This document shows, in pieces, positions 27,048 through 35,911 of a stretch of DNA of 64,000 nucleotides (position 1 is its first letter; every line of letters starts with the position of its first letter). Both the position numbers and the translations under genes were made by a program. The stretch comes from Mucilaginibacter defluvii (GTDB taxonomy: Bacteria; Bacteroidota; Bacteroidia; Sphingobacteriales; Sphingobacteriaceae). The stretch spans positions 992,001 through 1,056,000 of the forward strand of contig NZ_BAABJI010000002.1 in the NCBI RefSeq assembly GCF_039543225.1. The letters run 5' to 3'. The notes beneath the pieces are model-generated. The model was not told the origin of the DNA, did not search any database, and was given only the letters and a program-made list of their open reading frames with translations.

Positions 27048-27344
27048 TCATGAGGCTCCTTCAGGCGCCGGTTCATGCCGGTGTTCTGAGCGGATCTCCT
27101 CCACCAGCGCAGGTGAAGGCACTAAGTTCCCCGCCGGACCATTCCCGCCGCCGCTTCCTGAGCCAGGCTGAAGCTTTGTAGCATCCTCGGTATCCCGGCC
27201 GCACGTTCTGAATTCGGCCATCCTCCCTGAAAGGAATTCAAAGGCCTCTTTTCGCTTTTGTTTGTCTTTTTCCCGCTTAAAGGCGCTGAGCGCGGCGGCA
27301 AAGCTTTTCTTAAGATATCTGACCTGTTCTTTCTTCTTACTCAT
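27048..27344 (-). CDS. Hypothetical protein with a basic N-terminal helix
   Basis: This 98-aa protein has a Lys/Arg-rich helical N-terminal half (EQVRYLKKSFAAALSAFKRE) and a low-complexity Gly/Pro/Ser-rich tail (PGSGSGGGNGPAGN). I do not recognise it. It could be a real small gene, supported by the ATG start 38 bp after the hydrolase gene, but the tail looks weakly coding. Confidence 0.4.
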   Translation of the reverse strand: MSKKKEQVRYLKKSFAAALSAFKREKDKQKRKEAFEFLSGRMAEFRTCGRDTEDATKLQPGSGSGGGNGPAGNLVPSPALVEEIRSEHRHEPAPEGAS

Positions 27345-27381
27345 GTTCGTATTGCATAGTTGATGGAATCAAGCGACTGCC

Positions 27382-28230
27382 TCAACTGAGGATAAATTCT
27401 TCGAGTTCCTGATTGAATTTTTCGGCTTCTTCGATGAAAAGCGCATGTCCGCTGTGGTCAAAGGGCACAAGTTCGGATCCTTTGATCGCCTGGTGCATCT
27501 GCTCTGCCAGCTGAAAGCTGCAGATCTTGTCGAACCTTCCGTGAAAGATCACGGTCGGGATATTAATCGTCGAGAGCTGTGACCGAAGGTCCGTATCCTT
27601 CAAGGCGATCAGCGACTGCGTGACCGCATAAGGCGACGCTTCCCAGTTGATCGTGCCGAGCCAGGCCGCCATACCCGCTGAGACGGAAGTGTTGCTGGCC
27701 GGAAATATCTTACCGAACTCCTCGTAAAGTTTCGGCCGGTCCGCACGACTCAGGTCGATCAGTTCCTGGGCAGCTTCCCGGGTGATGTTGAACGGGAAGT
27801 CCGGCCGTTGTGTCCAGATCGGTGCCGCCGCGCCGAAAAGAGCCAGCTTACTGATGTGCTCTCCCGGATATCGGCTCACGAATTGAACAGATACCGCGCC
27901 GCCCATGGAGAAGCCGCCGAGAACGGCGTCCCGGATATCAAGTTTCTCCAGGACGGCTTTGATGTCAGCGGCATACACTTCGTAATCATACCGGCCGAAC
28001 GGTTTGCCGGATCTGCCGAAACCGCGCAGGGTGATGCCTATCACGCGGACGCCGCGCTCAACAAAATACTGATACTGGTACTCATACATGGCATCGCTTA
28101 AAGGCCAGCCGTGGATCAGAACCAGCGGTTTTCCCTCTCCGATATCGGTGACGTGAAGACGCACATTCGGTGCGACTTTGATGAATTCCTTTCTGTTTTC
28201 CGGGTTTTGTTCGTAAAGTGTGTCTTTCAT
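27382..28230 (-). CDS. Alpha/beta hydrolase (non-haem chloroperoxidase-like)
   Basis: This 282-aa protein has HGWP oxyanion residues, the nucleophile elbow GGFSMGGAVS (S108), the acid in FHGRFDKIC, and the His in DHSGHALFIEE. No signal peptide is seen, so it is probably cytoplasmic. The family contains esterases and perhydrolases; the substrate is unknown. It lies 30 bp downstream of the antiporter gene and probably shares its transcript. Confidence 0.92.
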   Translation of the reverse strand: MKDTLYEQNPENRKEFIKVAPNVRLHVTDIGEGKPLVLIHGWPLSDAMYEYQYQYFVERGVRVIGITLRGFGRSGKPFGRYDYEVYAADIKAVLEKLDIRDAVLGGFSMGGAVSVQFVSRYPGEHISKLALFGAAAPIWTQRPDFPFNITREAAQELIDLSRADRPKLYEEFGKIFPASNTSVSAGMAAWLGTINWEASPYAVTQSLIALKDTDLRSQLSTINIPTVIFHGRFDKICSFQLAEQMHQAIKGSELVPFDHSGHALFIEEAEKFNQELEEFILS

Positions 28231-28260
28231 GATGTTTATTTGGGTTGATGTGAATTAAAG

Positions 28261-29865
28261 TTATAATGTATTCTCAGCGATTCTCAGGTCATTGATATCC
28301 AGTAGGTGTTCCGCCTTGCGTATCGCTTCGTCGGTATAGGTCTTTTCATTCTTCATTTTGAAAAGTTCCTGGCGCTGCCGGCTATAAATATCGGCCATGA
28401 CGTCCTGAAATTGTTCCCGCTCTGAGTCATGACTGGTACAGACCTCGACAGAGCCCAGGTATTGTCGATGTCCCGCTATGGCCTGCTGTAGTTTCTGGGC
28501 GTAAGCTTTAAGCAGGCTGTTGCTGCTCGCCGCCGCATGTCTGGCGTTAAGGTGCTGCAAAGCGACCGTGTCCAGCCGCAGTCTGATGCCGGCATGCTGT
28601 TCATGTTCCGGCAGAACCGGATCGATCTCCGCGATAGCCGTCAGCCTGATGATGCCTGGCAGTGTCAGACTCTGGAAAACGAGCGTTATGAAGATCACCA
28701 CGAAGGTTATGAAGATGATGAGATCACGGTTCGGGAATGCCTTGCCGTCATTCAGGTATAGGGGGATCGATAAGGCAGTCGCCAGGGAAACGACCCCGCG
28801 CATGCCCGCCCAGCCGATGATCAGCGGGTTCTTCCAACCTGGCGAAGGGGCCTGCTGCTTCGCTTTGCTGAACAGTAGGGGAACCTGCGCGGTCAGAAAT
28901 ACCCAAACCAGTCTGATCAGTATCACGCTGACACTCGTCAGAACGCCGTATTTCAAAGCTTCGGTCATGGACAGGCTCCCCAGTCCCCGCACGATTTCGG
29001 AGAGATCCAGGCCGATGAGAATGAACACGAGCGCATTCATAACAAAAATGAGCGTATGCCAGACGCTCACCATGTTGACCCGGGTGGCCCCGGTCCTGAA
29101 GATCTCGTGCGCACGGAACGACATGAACAGGCCGCCGCTCACTACGGCCATCACGCCCGAAAAATGAAAATGTTCGGCGGCGAGGAATAAGATATAGGGC
29201 GTCATGACCGTCAGTGTTGCATCGATTGCAGCGGTGGTCGGCAGGAAACGATGAACAGCATACATGATATGCGCACCGATCAGGCCGGTGACCACACCCA
29301 TACCGGCGACGACAAAGAACTGCCCCGTCGCCTGCTGCAGGGAGAAAGCTCCGGTCAGAACGGCAGCGAGCGCGAAACGGAAGACGATCAGGGAGGAAGC
29401 ATCGTTGACCAGGCTTTCTCCTTCGAGTATGGTATTGGTGCGGCGCGGTACTTTAAGTCCCTTCAGCACCGTCGTCGCCGCTACCGCGTCCGGAGGCGAC
29501 ACAATGCCGCCCAGCAGGAAGCCTGTGGCCGGCGTGAAGCCCGGTGTAAAATAGCTCGTGGCATAGGCGACCGCGACGGACGTGATAAGCACCAGTCCGA
29601 AGGCGAGCAGGGCAATTGCGTTCTTCCATCGCTTGAAATCCTTCCAGGACGTATACCAGGCTGCCTCGTACAATAACGGCGGCAGGAAAATGAGAAAGAT
29701 CATTTCAGGGTCCAGCTTGAGTGCCGGAATGCCTGGCAGAAAGCCGATGCCAAGGCCTGCCAGGACCAGAAAGATCGGGTAAGCGATCTTTACTTTCTGT
29801 GCCAGCATAACCAACAGCATGACAACGAACAACATTCCCAGGATCAGCAGCAGCTCTTCATGCAT
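28261..29865 (-). CDS. Na+/H+ antiporter, CPA1 (NhaP) type
   Basis: This 534-aa protein has about 12 membrane helices over residues 1-415 and a ~115-residue charged cytoplasmic tail. The ion-site motif is in GESLVNDASSLIVFR, and GGIVSPPDAVAATTVL matches the helix-4 region of CPA1 exchangers. The role would be sodium or potassium/proton exchange at the inner membrane. It is followed by the hydrolase gene at 27382. The length is typical. Confidence 0.93.
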   Translation of the reverse strand: MHEELLLILGMLFVVMLLVMLAQKVKIAYPIFLVLAGLGIGFLPGIPALKLDPEMIFLIFLPPLLYEAAWYTSWKDFKRWKNAIALLAFGLVLITSVAVAYATSYFTPGFTPATGFLLGGIVSPPDAVAATTVLKGLKVPRRTNTILEGESLVNDASSLIVFRFALAAVLTGAFSLQQATGQFFVVAGMGVVTGLIGAHIMYAVHRFLPTTAAIDATLTVMTPYILFLAAEHFHFSGVMAVVSGGLFMSFRAHEIFRTGATRVNMVSVWHTLIFVMNALVFILIGLDLSEIVRGLGSLSMTEALKYGVLTSVSVILIRLVWVFLTAQVPLLFSKAKQQAPSPGWKNPLIIGWAGMRGVVSLATALSIPLYLNDGKAFPNRDLIIFITFVVIFITLVFQSLTLPGIIRLTAIAEIDPVLPEHEQHAGIRLRLDTVALQHLNARHAAASSNSLLKAYAQKLQQAIAGHRQYLGSVEVCTSHDSEREQFQDVMADIYSRQRQELFKMKNEKTYTDEAIRKAEHLLDINDLRIAENTL

Positions 29866-29974
29866 CGTTATTATCTTTATGTTGATCGCCCGCTTCGAAA
29901 ACCGTCTCGTCGACCATGATATTCTGTTCAGTGCGCAAGCACGCTTACCTGCGCCGCGTAATTAATTTTCTGTT

Positions 29975-30442
29975 TCAGTCAGTCTCCCGGTCCCGGACGG
30001 CCGGGGCCATAGCCTCCGTCGTTTCGCCGTCCCGAAGGCTGGTCGAGATCCTGATGTTCCCTTTAAGGATCCTGGAAACCGGACAGCTCTCGGCTATGCG
30101 GATCAGCCTTTGCCGGAGCTCCTCATCCGCAGATCCGGGGATCACAATCTCGCGTTCGATCTGCATGACGGTGCCGTCATTGCCGATGCGCTGGTACATG
30201 TTCGCCGTTACCTCGATCTCCGGCAGCGGGATCGCTTTATGGTCAGCGTACATTCTCAGGGTCGCCAGTGTACAGGAGATCAGCGACGACAGCAGCAGCG
30301 TGTAAGGGTCAGGCCCGAGGTCCCTGCCGCCAAGCTTTTCGGGTTCGTCCGTGATCAGCATGCCGTTCCGCCAGTGAATGGAGGTCAGGAATCGATCACT
30401 GCCGATGATCCCTCTGACCGGATATTCAAGCAGGTATTTCAT
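29975..30442 (-). CDS. OsmC-family protein
   Basis: This 155-aa protein has both catalytic cysteines of the OsmC/Ohr fold: one in SSLISCTLATLRMYAD, the other in AESCPVSRILKG. OsmC proteins reduce organic hydroperoxides with a Cys pair. It overlaps the GNAT gene by 4 bp (ATGA), giving a coupled YjdI-YjdJ-OsmC module. It ends in an acidic tail, RDRETD. Confidence 0.92.
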   Translation of the reverse strand: MKYLLEYPVRGIIGSDRFLTSIHWRNGMLITDEPEKLGGRDLGPDPYTLLLSSLISCTLATLRMYADHKAIPLPEIEVTANMYQRIGNDGTVMQIEREIVIPGSADEELRQRLIRIAESCPVSRILKGNIRISTSLRDGETTEAMAPAVRDRETD

Positions 30443-30744
30443 CTATGCCAGTCTTTATTCCATACATCTTCATAGATCTCGGGGTCGCGGTGGAACTGCC
30501 CGTTGACGAACGGGCATAGCGGAATGATCGTCACTTTTTTCTCCCGCGCGTAAGCGACAAGGCGTTCAAGCATGGCCTTCGCCAAACCGCGGCCCTTGAA
30601 TTCAGGATATACTTCTGTATGGAAGACCGCGAGCCTTCCGCCCGTCATCGCCAGGTTCATTTTGCCGGCGGGCCGGTCGCCGGAAAATATCTGTACCTCA
30701 CCGTGGACATGGTCAGTAAAAACAACTTTGGTATCTTCCATCAT
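30439..30744 (-). CDS. GNAT-like N-acetyltransferase (YjdJ type)
   Basis: From the ATG at 30744 (101 aa) it is a short GNAT domain: LAVFHTEVYPEFKGRGLAKA gives the acetyl-CoA-binding P-loop, then IPLCPFVNGQFHRDPEI and a C-terminal YEDVWNK. The start overlaps the stop of the upstream ferredoxin-like gene (ATGATG/TGA). The longer frame to 30801 would lie entirely within that gene. In E. coli the yjdI and yjdJ genes are neighbours in the same way. Confidence 0.88.
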   Translation of the reverse strand: MMEDTKVVFTDHVHGEVQIFSGDRPAGKMNLAMTGGRLAVFHTEVYPEFKGRGLAKAMLERLVAYAREKKVTIIPLCPFVNGQFHRDPEIYEDVWNKDWHR

Positions 30745-30974
30745 ATTTCTTTTGGGTTCGTTAGCGTGCTTTCTTTGATGCTCAGTGCGCCCGAGGGGCA
30801 TTTGGCGACCTGATCGGTCAGCTGCCGGCTGCTCGCGTTCTCTGGCCGGATCCAGGGGCGGCGTTTAGGGTCGTAAATATCCGGCAGCGTCCGCACACAG
30901 ACGGCCGCATGGATACATAGTTCAGGTTTCCAGAGGATCGTTATTTCCCCGTTGGGGTATTCATGTGTTTTCAT
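30741..30974 (-). CDS. YjdI-type single 4Fe-4S cluster protein
   Basis: This 77-aa protein has Cys residues in ELCIHAAVCVRTLPDIY and AKCPSGALS, the pattern of the Fer4_19/YjdI mono-cluster family. It is first of a coupled three-gene module with the GNAT and OsmC genes. A role in redox or stress physiology is likely but the partner is not known. The upstream region carries the GACCTRTGTC repeats. Confidence 0.9.
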   Translation of the reverse strand: MKTHEYPNGEITILWKPELCIHAAVCVRTLPDIYDPKRRPWIRPENASSRQLTDQVAKCPSGALSIKESTLTNPKEI

Positions 30975-31513
30975 CTTCGGTCACAGGTCAATGTTTGTTA
31001 CAATCAGGCAAGCTGCAGGCATCAAGGGTCCTGACGATACCGCGGCGAGCCGTTTCCAAATTTCCAAACCCGCATATGATCACAACGACGACCTGTGTCG
31101 TTAAAAGAAGTAGACCTATGTCTACCTTTTCGACTCGGATCGGGTCGTGGATCAGCTGCGGCGGAAAGGTTCAGGTCTGAAAAACTCCGTTCAGGCGCGT
31201 CCAGACGGACCTCACTGACGCTGGTCCCGTTCCACGACCGGTTACGGCCTGCGCGGTAGCTGACAAATTTAAAGGCGGTGCATTTTGGGCGGAATAACCA
31301 GATCGCTGTTTTATGTATCCCGATCGGACGTTGGAAAGCCCGCCCGTTCATGAAGGACAGTTAATGTCAGGCTAGAGATTGCCGGAAAGGTATGCTACGA
31401 CGCGTGCACAACGCCTGTTTGGAAAGACACTGGCCTTAAGGGCGAGCGCGGGAATTCCGCTCAGTCAAGTAAGAAAGAATGACCGGGCATAATATAACCG
31501 GGAAAGCCATGCG
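30975..31513. promoter_or_regulatory. Non-coding 540 bp with a repeated GACCTRTGTC box
   Basis: No convincing gene is present; a 109-aa minus-strand frame (31022-31351) has unnatural composition. GACCTGTGTC (31090-31099) and GACCTATGTC (31113-31122) are direct repeats 23 bp apart. The second is also the core of GTAGACctatGTCTAC. The set lies about 115-150 bp upstream of the YjdI-type gene and resembles the element at 26990-27024. Confidence 0.45.
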
Positions 31514-32098
31514 CTATCTTCTGATCAGCTGTCGCCGGATCCGGCTCAGGGTATCTTTATTGATGCCGAGATAGGAAGCAATGATATGCTGAGGAAAACG
31601 TTGCTTAAGCTCAGGATAGCATTCGGCAAAATGCAGATAGCGCTGTTCAGCGGTCTCGCTGATCGCAGAGGTCAGTCTGCGGTTATTGGCAATGTGATTG
31701 CGTTCGTCCAGCTGGAGTTTCATCTCGCAGAATGCGGGCACCTGCTTCTGCAAGTCCATCGAACCCTCCCGGGTGATATACAGCAGGTCGCAATCTTCCC
31801 AGGCGTCAATGTGGTAACGGCTGGGCTGGGCCATGGACCAGCTTTCCCGGTCACCCATCCACCAGTTCTCCACACCCAGCCGGACGATGTGGTCAAAACC
31901 CTTTTCATCCGCTGAGTACATTCGCATCGCGCCTTTGACGATAAAAGCGAAATTCTTGCAGTGATCACCTGCCTGCAGTAGATATTGCTTCTTTTTCAAC
32001 CGGTGAGGTACGAAGGTTCGCTTCATCAGGTCCTTTTCCGATTCGGAGAGGGCCGAATCACTGAATTTGCCGAGATAAGAAAAGAAAGCTTCATACAT
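31514..32098 (-). CDS. Crp/Fnr-family regulator
   Basis: This 194-aa protein has a Crp-like sensor fold (FVPHRLKKKQYLLQAGDHCK, FIVKGAMRMYSADEKG) and a C-terminal HTH (HIIASYLGINKDTLSRIRRQ). A 14-bp inverted repeat (32147-32160) lies 49 bp upstream of the start. The gene is adjacent to the OsmC module promoter region and could control it (inference). Confidence 0.9.
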   Translation of the reverse strand: MYEAFFSYLGKFSDSALSESEKDLMKRTFVPHRLKKKQYLLQAGDHCKNFAFIVKGAMRMYSADEKGFDHIVRLGVENWWMGDRESWSMAQPSRYHIDAWEDCDLLYITREGSMDLQKQVPAFCEMKLQLDERNHIANNRRLTSAISETAEQRYLHFAECYPELKQRFPQHIIASYLGINKDTLSRIRRQLIRR

Positions 32099-32146
32099 AT
32101 TGACCTCGCGTATCGTTTATTTGGATGCAGTAATGATCTTAATTAA

Positions 32147-32160
32147 CGTATAAATATACG
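32147..32160. promoter_or_regulatory. CGTATA-AA-TATACG inverted repeat
   Basis: A perfect 6+6 bp inverted repeat with a 2-base spacer lies 49 bp upstream of the Crp/Fnr gene at 31514-32098. It differs from the TTTACCATATGGTAAA element seen at the other two Crp/Fnr genes. It is an autoregulation candidate only. Confidence 0.35.
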
Positions 32161-32360
32161 AGAAATGGAGGTTTCGCCAAAGGTAGCAGAACCCGGTAGC
32201 GATAAGGCTTTGTAAATCAGAATGTTGTATGCATCGACCTACAGGCGGGTCTAAAGAAGAAAGTAGCCGGCAAAGGGAATAGTGTTATTTAGTGCGAGGA
32301 CCGGCTGGACAAGAAAGCTTGCCGGCCGGTGAAATTTGATCCGGATCAGTGGACGGCGAC

Positions 32361-32750
32361 CTATTTGACCGCGGTCGCTTCAAGCTCCACCTTTAGGGTC
32401 TCAAACAGATTGGTCACGTGGAAGAGCGTCAGCGCCTGCCTGATGCGGTTGTTAGCTATCCACTCTTTCAGGATATCGAAATGCGGAAGAAACTCATCGT
32501 TCGACGTCGTGTAAACATTCAGCCTGACAATATTCTTCAGTTCGTAGCCGGATTCCCGGATGACCGTTTCGAGGTTACTGATGGCCAGCAGCAGCTGCGT
32601 TTTCATGTCCGCGTCGCTGGACCTGCCGTCCGGATGTACCGCCGCCTGCCCGGCACAGTACAGCGTGCTTTGAACGTTTTTGACCTCAACTGCCTGGACG
32701 TAATTGCGATCGTCCTGCCAGGTCCATGGGTTGATCTCTCTTTTTTCCAT
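32361..32750 (-). CDS. RidA-family protein
   Basis: From the ATG at 32750 (129 aa) this is a RidA/YjgF family protein, with TLYCAGQAAVHPDG, TQLLLAISNLETVIRESG and RLNVYTTSNDEFLP. The C-terminal Arg/Glu residues that deaminate 2-aminoacrylate in classical RidA are not clearly conserved (LTLFHVTNLFETLKVELEA). It could be a RidA-like binding protein. It is a single gene between the Crp/Fnr and SDR genes. Confidence 0.9.
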   Translation of the reverse strand: MEKREINPWTWQDDRNYVQAVEVKNVQSTLYCAGQAAVHPDGRSSDADMKTQLLLAISNLETVIRESGYELKNIVRLNVYTTSNDEFLPHFDILKEWIANNRIRQALTLFHVTNLFETLKVELEATAVK

Positions 32751-32874
32751 ATTGTTGTTCTTTAGATATAACAATGCATTGATGAGCAGCGGCGTCTAAT
32801 CGGCAGCCGTATACGCCGGATGGCTGAAAGCATATCTGCTCCGGCCATCTGGCGATCAGGGCTGACCAAACGTT

Positions 32875-33618
32875 TTATTTCAGCATATACTGGATCGATC
32901 CGCCGTCTACCGCGATATCCGCTCCGTTGATGTAGGCCGCCCCGTCAGATGCTAGGAACAGCACGGTATTGGCGACCTCTTCGGCGTTACCCAGACGCTG
33001 CAACGCGCTTTTTGAAGCCAGGTAGGCCTGAACTTCGGCCGTTGCCACGGATAGCAATCCGGGAGTCTGGATCGGTCCCGGGCTGACGACATTGACACGT
33101 ATCTTTCTCTCCGCCAACTCATTTACCGCGACATCCGCGATCTTGTTGAGTGCCGCCTTGGTCGCCGAATAAACGCTGCCCGCGAAGCTGGCAGCGGTTG
33201 CTACGCCTGAGGAGGTCATGATCACGGACGCGCCGGTCGCTAAATGCGGGATCAGTTTCTGCAGTGTAAAGAAAGGGCCTTTCACGTTCGTGTTGAACTG
33301 CGCGTCGAAATCGCTTTCACTCACATGTTCAATTGGTGCGAAAACGGCGATAGCCGCATTGAGGTACAATACGTCCACGGTTTTGCCGCTATCAGCCACC
33401 GCCTTTTCCAGCGCGGCTATGCCGTCAAGATTCGACGTGTCGGCTACTGCTGTCTGCAGGTTTGGGCTGCCGATCTTATCCGCCGCTTTCTTAAGTCCGC
33501 CTGCATTTCTGCCGGTGATAAGTACCTGTGCACCTGCCTTGATGAAGGCTTGTGCGGTCGCGAAGCCGATACCCTGGCTTCCGCCGGTTATAATAACATT
33601 CTTGCCTGTGAAATTCAT
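32875..33618 (-). CDS. Short-chain dehydrogenase/reductase
   Basis: This 247-aa classical SDR has the cofactor motif TGGSQGIG, the Asn motif LNAAIAV, catalytic Ser in IMTSSGVA, Tyr/Lys in YSATKAAL, and ISLRP-type VVSPGPIQTPG. It ends DIAVDGGSIQYMLK, the standard SDR C-terminus. It is divergent from an HxlR regulator with a ~100-bp spacer, the usual arrangement for an HxlR-controlled oxidoreductase. Confidence 0.93.
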   Translation of the reverse strand: MNFTGKNVIITGGSQGIGFATAQAFIKAGAQVLITGRNAGGLKKAADKIGSPNLQTAVADTSNLDGIAALEKAVADSGKTVDVLYLNAAIAVFAPIEHVSESDFDAQFNTNVKGPFFTLQKLIPHLATGASVIMTSSGVATAASFAGSVYSATKAALNKIADVAVNELAERKIRVNVVSPGPIQTPGLLSVATAEVQAYLASKSALQRLGNAEEVANTVLFLASDGAAYINGADIAVDGGSIQYMLK

Positions 33619-33719
33619 TGTTTTATGTTTTAATATGGTTGCAAAATTATGTAAACAAAATATACTTTATTAACTTTGTAACTAAAAGTAACAGTATATT
33701 TCGAGTAACCAAGTAACTT

Positions 33720-34085
33720 ATGGCGGAACAGATTTGTCACAAAACAGATATCATGGCGATTCATGATGCGATGGACGTCCTGAGCGGGAAATGGAAAATA
33801 TCCATCCTTTCAACGATGTGTTATTACAACAAACGCAGGTTCTCGGACATCCTGAGCGACCTGGACGGCATCTCCAATAAGCAACTCAGCAAAGAACTTA
33901 AAGAACTGGAGCTGAACAAGCTGATCAAACGGACGGTCCTGGACCGGCAGCCCGTAACCGTCGAATATAACCTGACCGATTACGGCTGGTCGCTGCAGGA
34001 CATCATCCGGGATCTGGCCATGTGGGGCGCAAAACACCGTCAGGTAATCGTCGGTGAACGCTCCGCCGTCGCAGAGGTCGCCTGA
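33720..34085 (+). CDS. HxlR-family transcriptional regulator
   Basis: This 121-aa winged helix has DVLSGKWKISILSTMCY, NKQLSKELKELELNKLIKR and VTVEYNLTDYG. The N-terminal Cys (EQICHKTD) matches that of redox-sensing HxlR proteins. It is divergent from the SDR gene at 32875-33618 and likely regulates it. Confidence 0.9.
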   Translation: MAEQICHKTDIMAIHDAMDVLSGKWKISILSTMCYYNKRRFSDILSDLDGISNKQLSKELKELELNKLIKRTVLDRQPVTVEYNLTDYGWSLQDIIRDLAMWGAKHRQVIVGERSAVAEVA

Positions 34086-34102
34086 CCAGCGGCTTTGCCT
34101 GT

Positions 34103-34123
34103 CCTGCCGGTCTGACCGGCAGG
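34103..34123 (+). terminator. Hairpin downstream of the HxlR gene
   Basis: CCTGCCGGT (34103-34111) pairs perfectly with ACCGGCAGG (34115-34123) across a CTG loop, 18 bp after the HxlR stop. There is no clear T-tract. Confidence 0.45.
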
Positions 34124-34283
34124 CGCTTGGCATCCACGGGCGTATGACAGCTCGCAAACAAAGTTAGGAGCAAAAGATGCCGATCTGCGTTCCAGACCCG
34201 ATAAGGATACAAAAAACAGCGGTCCGGCTCATCCATGTTCCTGTACACCAGCTAATTTTGTGTGCGAATAAATTAATGGCAGC

Positions 34284-35264
34284 ATGAATAGAAGATTGGT
34301 CTTTGACCGGTACGGCAAACCGGAAGAGGTACTCCGGGTCGAAGAGGCACCGGTGCCCGCAGTAAAAGAAGGCGAACTTCTTGTACGGATGCTCCGGCGG
34401 CCGGTCAATCCCTATGAACTGGCGCTGATTAGCGGTGGTGACCGGCAGCCCGGACAGCCTGTCGTACCCGGCTTTGAAGGCGTAGGCATCGTTGAACATG
34501 TCCCGGACGGGGCCGCTATTTTCAGGACCGGTCAGCGGGTGATCCCGACACCTGTCGACCTGCCCGGAACCTGGCAGGACCTTGTCACCGGCGCGCCCGA
34601 CAAATTCATTCCCGTTCCCGACGCCATAAGCGACACGCAGGCCTGCCTGATTGTTAACCCGCTGACCTGCCTGGCGATCATCAGGGACGTATTGGACATT
34701 CGCGAAGGCCAGTGGGTGCTGAATACGGGAGCGTCGATGAACGTTGGCCAGTTGCTGGTCCAGTTCTCGCGGATATTCAAATTCAAACTGATCAACGTGG
34801 TCAGGGACCGGATTGCGGCGGAGCAGATGCGGGCCATGGGTGCGGAACACATCATCAATACACAAAAGGAAGATATCATGGTGATCACCCGCCATCTGAC
34901 GAAAGGCTCCGGTACGAGCGCCGTGATCGATCCCGTCGGCGGAATTACCGGCACGCAGGCGGCAGCCACACTCGGTTTCGGCGGACGGATGATCCTGTTT
35001 TCCGATCTTTCCAAACAGCCCGTTAGCGTAGATCCAATGCTGTTCATTAGCAAAAAACTGACCGTCTCCGGGTACACGAGCCTTCACTGGCTCAGCGGCA
35101 ACAGTTATGAGCGGAAAGCCGCTTTCGTCGGGGAACTGTTCGGGCTGCTTGCCGACGGATCGCTGGAGCTCCGTGCGGATGAAGCTTTCGCCCTGGACGA
35201 TTTCGCTGCCGCGATACGGCGGTCCCGGTCATCCGGCCGGCCGGGCAAGGTGATCCTTGTCTGA
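34284..35264 (+). CDS. MDR-superfamily enoyl/quinone reductase (zinc-independent)
   Basis: This 326-aa protein is a medium-chain reductase. It has a GroES-like N-terminal half (RPVNPYELALISG, VPGFEGVGIVEHV) and a Rossmann half where the usual GxGxxG region reads LNTGASMNVGQLLVQ. NPLTC before the cofactor site resembles the mitochondrial enoyl-reductase (MECR) group. No Zn ligands of alcohol dehydrogenases are visible. The substrate is unknown. A long open frame on the opposite strand is a G+C-rich shadow. Confidence 0.9.
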   Translation: MNRRLVFDRYGKPEEVLRVEEAPVPAVKEGELLVRMLRRPVNPYELALISGGDRQPGQPVVPGFEGVGIVEHVPDGAAIFRTGQRVIPTPVDLPGTWQDLVTGAPDKFIPVPDAISDTQACLIVNPLTCLAIIRDVLDIREGQWVLNTGASMNVGQLLVQFSRIFKFKLINVVRDRIAAEQMRAMGAEHIINTQKEDIMVITRHLTKGSGTSAVIDPVGGITGTQAAATLGFGGRMILFSDLSKQPVSVDPMLFISKKLTVSGYTSLHWLSGNSYERKAAFVGELFGLLADGSLELRADEAFALDDFAAAIRRSRSSGRPGKVILV

Positions 35265-35286
35265 GCGAGTTAGCACTATTATTTTT

Positions 35287-35302
35287 TTTACCATATGATA
35301 AA
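35287..35302 (+). promoter_or_regulatory. Palindrome, candidate Crp/Fnr-type operator (copy 2)
   Basis: TTTACCATATGATAAA matches the perfect element at 13931-13946 in 15 of 16 positions and lies 32 bp upstream of a Crp/Fnr-family gene. Confidence 0.55.
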
Positions 35303-35334
35303 TTTTTCGCCTGATATTATTGTGATCTTTATAC

Positions 35335-35904
35335 ATGAAAGAACTCCTTGATTATTTACAGCGATTTGATACACTGAACGAACAGCAGGCGGAACTGGTC
35401 ACCAGCAAAGCCAAACTTCTTAAACTTCCCAAAGAGACCTACTTTTCCGAAGCGGGCAAGGTGCCGAAGCAGGTCGCCTATATTCTCGAAGGGGTGCTGC
35501 GCTTCTGCTACTACAATAATAAAGGTCAGGAGGTCACCCATTATTTCGTCGGAGAAGGCCAGTTTGTCACAGATTTCCCCAGGTTCGAAGCGCAGATCAT
35601 TTCATCCGAATACGTCCAGACGGTTACCGATTGCAAATTGCTCGTATTCACCAAAGAGGACTGGGACGATCTGCTGGCGACCATTGTGAACTGGCGGAAC
35701 ATCGAGACCCAGATGGTTAAAAAATGCCTAGACGAATCCTTAATGAGACGCAGCAAAATGGTTTCCAGCGAGGCCACGGAGCGCTACCTGGTATTCCTGG
35801 AAAGTTTTCCCGCACTGGCGACCCGTATCCCGCTGGCTTACGTCGCTTCCTATATCGGCGTCACCCAGCAATCGCTGAGCAGGATCAGAAAAAATCTGCG
35901 TTAA
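35335..35904 (+). CDS. Crp/Fnr-family regulator
   Basis: This 189-aa protein has a cNMP-fold N-terminus (LPKETYFSEAGKVPKQVAYI, VTHYFVGEGQFVTDFPRF) and an HTH (YVASYIGVTQQSLSRIRKNL) ending at the C-terminus. It is flanked on both sides by palindromes of the TTTACCATATGGTAAA type, 32 bp upstream and 7 bp after the stop. The second of these lies upstream of the SDR gene at 35981, a likely target. Confidence 0.92.
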   Translation: MKELLDYLQRFDTLNEQQAELVTSKAKLLKLPKETYFSEAGKVPKQVAYILEGVLRFCYYNNKGQEVTHYFVGEGQFVTDFPRFEAQIISSEYVQTVTDCKLLVFTKEDWDDLLATIVNWRNIETQMVKKCLDESLMRRSKMVSSEATERYLVFLESFPALATRIPLAYVASYIGVTQQSLSRIRKNLR

Positions 35905-35911
35905 CTCATTT

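Noticed and set aside
31022..31351. 109-aa minus-strand open frame
   Set aside because: Its composition is unnatural and it covers the repeated GACCTRTGTC region, which looks regulatory.
34164..35087. 307-aa minus-strand open frame
   Set aside because: It lies opposite the clear MDR reductase gene (34284-35264), has Arg/Gly/Pro-rich composition and no family motifs. It is a shadow of G+C-rich coding DNA.
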